From assembly GCA_964516635.1 (NCBI GenBank), contig CAZEZY010000045.1:1-16733 (forward strand): a DNA stretch of 16,733 bases, given 5' to 3'. A program made the position numbers and the translations under genes. Shown here piece after piece: positions 13,133-16,733 of this stretch. Below the pieces are notes generated by a model, which worked only from the letters and a program-made list of their open reading frames with translations, was not told where the DNA came from and searched no databases. This DNA is from CAZEZY01 sp964516635 (GTDB lineage: Bacteria; Pseudomonadota; Gammaproteobacteria; Burkholderiales; Burkholderiaceae_C). The first letter of the stretch is position 1. Each line of letters opens with the position of its first letter.

Positions 13133-15852
13133 AGGCTGTCTCCCAAAGGCAATTCAAAAGCAAAAGTGGCTCCGCTGCCAGGCTGACTGACCAGCCACAT
13201 GCGGCCACCGAAGTGCTCGACGATCTGTCGGCTGATCGGCAGGCCCAGGCCGGTTCCCTGAGGCCGGTTGACCCGATCGCCCCCCTGCCGGAATTTCTCG
13301 AAGACCAGCGCGTGCTGGTCTGGGGGCACACCGGGGCCGTTGTCCTGCACCTCGATGGTCACCGATTGCGGATTCCGCTTCATGCGAACCTGCACTTCTC
13401 CGCTGCCAGCGGGCACAAATTTGGCGGCGTTCGAAATCAGGTTCAGCATCACCTGGGTCAACCGGTCGGCATCGGCTCGAATCACCACCGGCGCCGATGG
13501 CAGATCGACCCGCAGCACCGCCTGTTTTTCACGGAGCAGTTCCTGCGTGGTTTCGGCGGCGTGCTGGACCAAAGCGACCAGATCCACATCGGTGTTGTGC
13601 CATTCCGCATGGCCCGATTCGATCTTGGCCATGTCCAGCACCTGATTGACCAGGCGACTCAGCCGCTCCGATTCGGAAACGATGATGCCCAGAAAACGGA
13701 CGCGGTCGTCCAGCCGGATCTTGGGATCGTCCAGCATCATTTCCGACAGCGAACGGATGGCCGTGAGCGGTGTGCGCAACTCGTGCGTGACGGACGACAT
13801 GAAATCGTCCTTGAGCCGGTCGAGGCTCTTGAGCTGCTCGTTGGCCGCCCGCAGCTCGGCCGTGGCCAGTTCGAGCGAACGAGACTGTTCTTCGAGCTCC
13901 AGGGAATGGATGCGCAAGCGGGTGGCTTCTTCGAGAATGCCCATCACATCGTCGATGTCGAGCGACTCCTCTTTCACCACGGAAGCCACCATCACCCGGG
14001 CCGATGCACTGCCAATGGCACCAGCCAGTTGCGTTTCCACAAACTGCACCAGTGCGGCATCGGCCTGCAGCTTGTCGAGCGAGCCCACGCCCTGCTGCCT
14101 GGCATACGCCTGAAAAGCCGCACGGGCTTTCTCTGGCCCCAGGAAACGCTCCGTCAGCGGCAAGAGTTCGTTCACGCTGGCTTGTCCACGCCAGAACACC
14201 GGACGCTCCAGATGGGTGCGCTCGAACACGTCCACAAACAGCAGCGCCTGGCTGGTTTCCCGGGCCGAAGGCGTGCGCCACAACGACACCAGCACATACG
14301 CCCCCACATTGAAGAGCATGCTCCAGAACAGCGAGTGAGTGAGGTTGTCTAATCCCGTGAGCCCCAGAAAGGCTTCGGGCCTGAGCCAGGCATTGCCAAA
14401 CAGGCCTTCGACGAGAAAAGTATCCGACATCCAGCCCGACTTGGCCAGCGAAGGCAGCATCAGGGTGTACACCCACACCGCAAAACCCAGCACCAGACCC
14501 GCCATGGCGCCCTGGCGAGTCCCACCTTTCCAGTACATGCCCCCAAACAGGGCTGGTGCAAACTGGGCCACGGCCGCAAAACTGATCAGGCCGATGCTGA
14601 CCAGCGCGTAGGCCTCGCCGGCCAGATGGTAATAGGCATAGCCGAGCAAGAGAATCAACACGATCGCCGAGCGGCGGATGTTGAGCAGCAGGCGCGTGAG
14701 ATCCCGCCCCTGGGCATGCATCCACCGCCGCGAACGGAGCAGCAAGGGCATGACCAGGTCGTTACAGACCATGGTGGACACGGCAATCGACTCCACAATG
14801 ACCATGCCGGTGGCGGCCGACAGGCCCCCGATGAAGGCAAGCAAGGCCAGGGCATGCCAGCCTTCGGCCAGCGGCAGCGAGAGGACGAAGGTTTCCGGAT
14901 TGATGGTCCCACTGCCGAAGTACAGCACCCCGCCCAGGGCGATCGGCAGCACGAACAGGTTGATCAGGAAGAGATAAAGCGGGAACACCCAGGCCGCCCG
15001 TTTCAGGTGGCGTTCGTCCACGTTCTCGACCACCATGACCTGAAACTGCCGGGGCAGCAGAATCACCGAAAACATCGCCAGCAGCGTGAGGGCAAACCAC
15101 TGGGCATAGGCAAAGGTGCGTCCCTCCCCCAGTTTCAGCAGGCTCGCCAGTTCCGGCACCTGCCCCGCTCGCGTGAAAATGTCGCCGACCCCATTGAACA
15201 GGACGTAGGTGACGAACAGACCCACGGCCATGAAAGCCACCAGTTTCACCAGCGACTCGAAAGCAATCGCGGCGACCATGCCCTCGTGACGCTCGGTGCT
15301 GTCGAGATGCCGGGCGCCGAACACCATGGTGAAGCCGGCCAGCAGCAAGGCGATGTAGAAAGTGCCCTCCTGCCACCAGGGCTGGGAAGTGCTCAAGGGC
15401 TCACCCAGCGGCGTCGTGAGCACGGCATAACCCACCGAGATGCCCTTGAGTTGCAACGCAATGTAAGGAATGATGCCCACCACGGTGATGAGGGTGACCA
15501 GCCCCGCCAGCAGGGGACTTTTGCCATAGCGGCTGGAAATGAAGTCGGCGATGGAGGTGATCCGGTAGGTTTTGGCGATGCGGATCATCTTGCGGATCAC
15601 GAGCCAGGCCAGGATCATCGCCAGCATGGGCCCCAGGTAGATGGGCAGGAACCACACCCCCGAACTGGCCGCACGACCCACACTGCCAAAGTAGGTCCAC
15701 GCGGTGCAGTAAACAGCCATGGACAGGGCGTACACCCAGGGGCTGCCAATGATGGATCGGCCCAGCTGGGCCCGCCGATCCCCGAGGTACGCCACGGCAA
15801 ACAGCAGCAGCAGGTACGCAAACGAAGCGGTGATGACGAGCAGGGGCGACAT
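13129..15852 (-). CDS. Symporter-fused sensor histidine kinase (CrbS/CbrA type)
   Basis: A 907-residue inner-membrane kinase. Residues 1-525 form a sodium:solute symporter (SLC5) domain with about 13 membrane segments. Recognisable parts include YCTAWTYFGSVGRAASSG (48-65), ITSIADFISSRYGKS (98-112) and GGLSAATGMVIVESIAVSTM (342-361). Residues about 530-645 match a STAC-type linker between transporter and kinase. A coiled coil (about 645-680) then leads to HisKA with SSVTHELRTPL (His690 phospho-acceptor) and an ATPase domain with N box NLISNAAKF (804-812), DNGPGVP (837-843), FEKFRQG (851-857) and GTGLGLP (866-872). No PAS domain intervenes and no receiver is attached. It lies 22 bases after the small membrane gene and overlaps the receiver gene. 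CrbS-type kinases govern acetate use and CbrA carbon/nitrogen balance; the ligand here is unproven. Confidence 0.93.
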   Translation of the reverse strand: MSPLLVITASFAYLLLLFAVAYLGDRRAQLGRSIIGSPWVYALSMAVYCTAWTYFGSVGRAASSGVWFLPIYLGPMLAMILAWLVIRKMIRIAKTYRITSIADFISSRYGKSPLLAGLVTLITVVGIIPYIALQLKGISVGYAVLTTPLGEPLSTSQPWWQEGTFYIALLLAGFTMVFGARHLDSTERHEGMVAAIAFESLVKLVAFMAVGLFVTYVLFNGVGDIFTRAGQVPELASLLKLGEGRTFAYAQWFALTLLAMFSVILLPRQFQVMVVENVDERHLKRAAWVFPLYLFLINLFVLPIALGGVLYFGSGTINPETFVLSLPLAEGWHALALLAFIGGLSAATGMVIVESIAVSTMVCNDLVMPLLLRSRRWMHAQGRDLTRLLLNIRRSAIVLILLLGYAYYHLAGEAYALVSIGLISFAAVAQFAPALFGGMYWKGGTRQGAMAGLVLGFAVWVYTLMLPSLAKSGWMSDTFLVEGLFGNAWLRPEAFLGLTGLDNLTHSLFWSMLFNVGAYVLVSLWRTPSARETSQALLFVDVFERTHLERPVFWRGQASVNELLPLTERFLGPEKARAAFQAYARQQGVGSLDKLQADAALVQFVETQLAGAIGSASARVMVASVVKEESLDIDDVMGILEEATRLRIHSLELEEQSRSLELATAELRAANEQLKSLDRLKDDFMSSVTHELRTPLTAIRSLSEMMLDDPKIRLDDRVRFLGIIVSESERLSRLVNQVLDMAKIESGHAEWHNTDVDLVALVQHAAETTQELLREKQAVLRVDLPSAPVVIRADADRLTQVMLNLISNAAKFVPAGSGEVQVRMKRNPQSVTIEVQDNGPGVPPDQHALVFEKFRQGGDRVNRPQGTGLGLPISRQIVEHFGGRMWLVSQPGSGATFAFELPLGDSL

Positions 15853-15874
15853 GGGTGCGTTCCGGCCTCGGGGC

Positions 15875-16072
15875 TCAGTCAGGGGCCTTTTCCACGATCC
15901 ACGCCAGCACGCCGATCAGCAGGCCCCATAACGCGAACAGGGCAAGCGGAAACAGCGGAATGCCCAGCCAGGCAACCTGCTGATCCCACAAAGCGATCAG
16001 CGGGAAGTTGAACAACACGCCAGCGGCAAAGAACAGTGCCAGCAGGCGCTGGGACACCAGGGTCTCGGGCAT
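15875..16072 (-). CDS. Small two-helix membrane protein upstream of the sensor kinase
   Basis: A 65-residue protein of unknown function. It begins MPETLVSQRLLALFF and has two hydrophobic helices (about 9-28 and 34-58), with WDQQVAWLGIPLFP between them and an acidic end (VEKAPD). A strong AAGGAG ribosome site lies 8 bases before ATG 16072; the frame extends to 16111 but the extra 13 residues would place that ribosome site inside the gene. It is the first gene of the operon with the symporter-kinase (22 bases apart), receiver and exonuclease fusion. Size and position invite comparison with the small partners (DUF4212, DUF485) of other symporters, so it may be an accessory subunit of the kinase's transporter domain. 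I cannot assign a family. Confidence 0.82.
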   Translation of the reverse strand: MPETLVSQRLLALFFAAGVLFNFPLIALWDQQVAWLGIPLFPLALFALWGLLIGVLAWIVEKAPD

Positions 16073-16126
16073 GGTCGTCTCCTTTTCAGCGCGTTGGGCG
16101 ATGCCGCCCACGGTGATTGTTCAACC

Positions 16127-16159
16127 ATTTTGCACCCAAAGCACTTACCTACCCCTTAC
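16127..16159 (-). promoter_or_regulatory. Candidate activator-dependent promoter of the sensor operon
   Basis: On the minus strand a CAAAAT (16127-16132) could be a -10, but no -35 hexamer matches. Instead the motif CTACCCCTTAC (16149-16159, plus-strand reading) covers the -35 position. It resembles the palindrome at 8922-8932. This layout is what an activator-dependent promoter would show, but the call rests on short matches. The rest of the 16073-16198 leader shows nothing else. Confidence 0.25.
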
Positions 16160-16198
16160 CGGGCCTGCGAGCGAAGCAAGACCTTGATCCGCATCAAC

Positions 16199-16220
16199 AA
16201 AAAGGGGGCCGAAGGCCCCC
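16199..16220 (-). terminator. Intrinsic terminator of ppsA
   Basis: On the minus strand GGGGGCC, a TTC loop and GGCCCCC are followed by TTTTT. The stem (16204-16220) is perfect, seven G-C pairs. It begins 22 bases after the ppsA stop and separates ppsA from the sensor operon. Confidence 0.92.
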
Positions 16221-16242
16221 TGGAATGACCACGGGCTTGCGG

Positions 16243-16733
16243 TCAGCCGGCCAGCTTCTGCCAGGTGTCGACCACGCTGTCCGGGTTCAGGGAAATGGAA
16301 CTGATCCCCTCGTCCTTGAGCCACTGGGCGAAATCGGGGTGATCGCTGGGCCCCTGGCCACAGATGCCGATGTACTTGCCCTGGTCGCGGCAGGCCTGGA
16401 TGGCCAGGCTGATCAGCGCCGTCACGGCCGGGTCGCGCTCATCGAAGTCGTGGGCCAGCAGTTCCAGGCCAGAGTCTCGGTCCAGGCCCAGGGTGAGCTG
16501 GGTCAGGTCGTTGGAGCCGATGGAGAAGCCGTCAAAGAATTGCAAGTACTGTTTGGCGAGGATGGCGTTGCTGGGGATCTCGCACATCATGATGAGCTTG
16601 AGTTCGTTCTCTCCGCGCTTGAGGCCGAATTTGGCCAGCAAATCGACCACGCGCTCGGCCTGCTTGAGCGTGCGCACGAAGGGCACCATCACCTGCACGT
16701 TGGTCAGGCCCATGTCTTCGCGCACGCGCTTGA
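16243..16733 (-). CDS. ppsA: Phosphoenolpyruvate synthase, C-terminal part (cut by window edge)
   Basis: PpsA makes PEP from pyruvate and ATP, giving AMP and phosphate, and opens gluconeogenesis on pyruvate, lactate or acetate-derived carbon. The visible 163 or so residues are the end of the PEP/pyruvate-binding TIM barrel: GLTNVQVMVPFVRT, MMCEIPSNAILAKQYLQFFDGFSIGSNDLTQLTLGLDRDS, and GICGQGPSDHP, whose Cys is the catalytic acid/base of the family. It ends SLNPDSVVDTWQKLAG, close to the E. coli enzyme's end. The frame continues through the right window edge (KRVREDMG), so the GTG at 16725 is internal and not a start. An intrinsic terminator follows. Confidence 0.96.
   Translation of the reverse strand, partial: KRVREDMGLTNVQVMVPFVRTLKQAERVVDLLAKFGLKRGENELKLIMMCEIPSNAILAKQYLQFFDGFSIGSNDLTQLTLGLDRDSGLELLAHDFDERDPAVTALISLAIQACRDQGKYIGICGQGPSDHPDFAQWLKDEGISSISLNPDSVVDTWQKLAG

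Noticed and set aside
13081..14352. 423-codon plus-strand open frame
   Set aside because: Lies opposite HisKA/ATPase motifs of the sensor kinase; no recognisable domain.
14626..16011. 461-codon plus-strand open frame opposite the symporter-kinase
   Set aside because: Gln/His/Gly/Arg-rich composition typical of antisense to membrane-protein codons; the opposite strand has unmistakable SSS motifs.

Overview
The window reads as a GC-rich betaproteobacterial chromosome, most likely order Burkholderiales. The evidence is the rpsF-priB-rpsR-rplI ribosomal cluster, the scpB-rluB-ndk run, the style of the protein sequences and the high G+C at third codon positions. This placement is inference from sequence familiarity, not a database match. 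Coding density is very high and no gap without a gene exceeds about 200 bases. I saw no tRNA, rRNA, CRISPR array, insertion sequence or phage gene.

Region 1 (1-5547) is housekeeping. On the minus strand, in transcription order, are rluD, scpB, rluB and the start of ndk (cut by the left edge). bamD is read divergently from rluD on the plus strand. It is separated by a perfect 15-bp inverted-repeat, two-way terminator from the convergent rpsF-priB-rpsR-rplI operon. That operon is driven by a near-consensus promoter at 5610-5638.

Region 2 (5635-16072) is a signalling and transport island. One minus-strand operon encodes a three-helix small membrane protein, a TPR protein, a DUF4212 small subunit and a large sodium/solute symporter of the VC_2705 type. 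A plus-strand gene encodes a CBS-DUF294 putative nucleotidyltransferase without the usual cyclic-nucleotide domain. A second minus-strand operon encodes a 65-residue membrane protein, a symporter-fused histidine kinase (CrbS/CbrA type, with a STAC-like linker), a receiver-only response regulator, and a membrane protein. That last protein joins two TM helices, HAMP-like and PAS-like regions and a degenerate histidine-kinase core to an intact DEDDh 3'-5' exonuclease.

Region 3 (16199-16733) is the C-terminus of phosphoenolpyruvate synthase (ppsA) and its terminator.

How the parts may work together (inference): the symporter-kinase plus symporter/DUF4212 pair resembles the acetate-switch (CrbS/R) gene neighbourhoods of gamma-proteobacteria, and PEP synthase is the gluconeogenic step needed on C2/C3 acids. 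Here the regulator next to the kinase has no DNA-binding domain. It is translationally linked instead to the pseudokinase-exonuclease, so the output of this pathway may be nucleic-acid or nucleotide turnover, or phosphorelay to a distant regulator. The pseudokinase-exonuclease fusion and its DUF294 neighbour are the most unusual content of the window.
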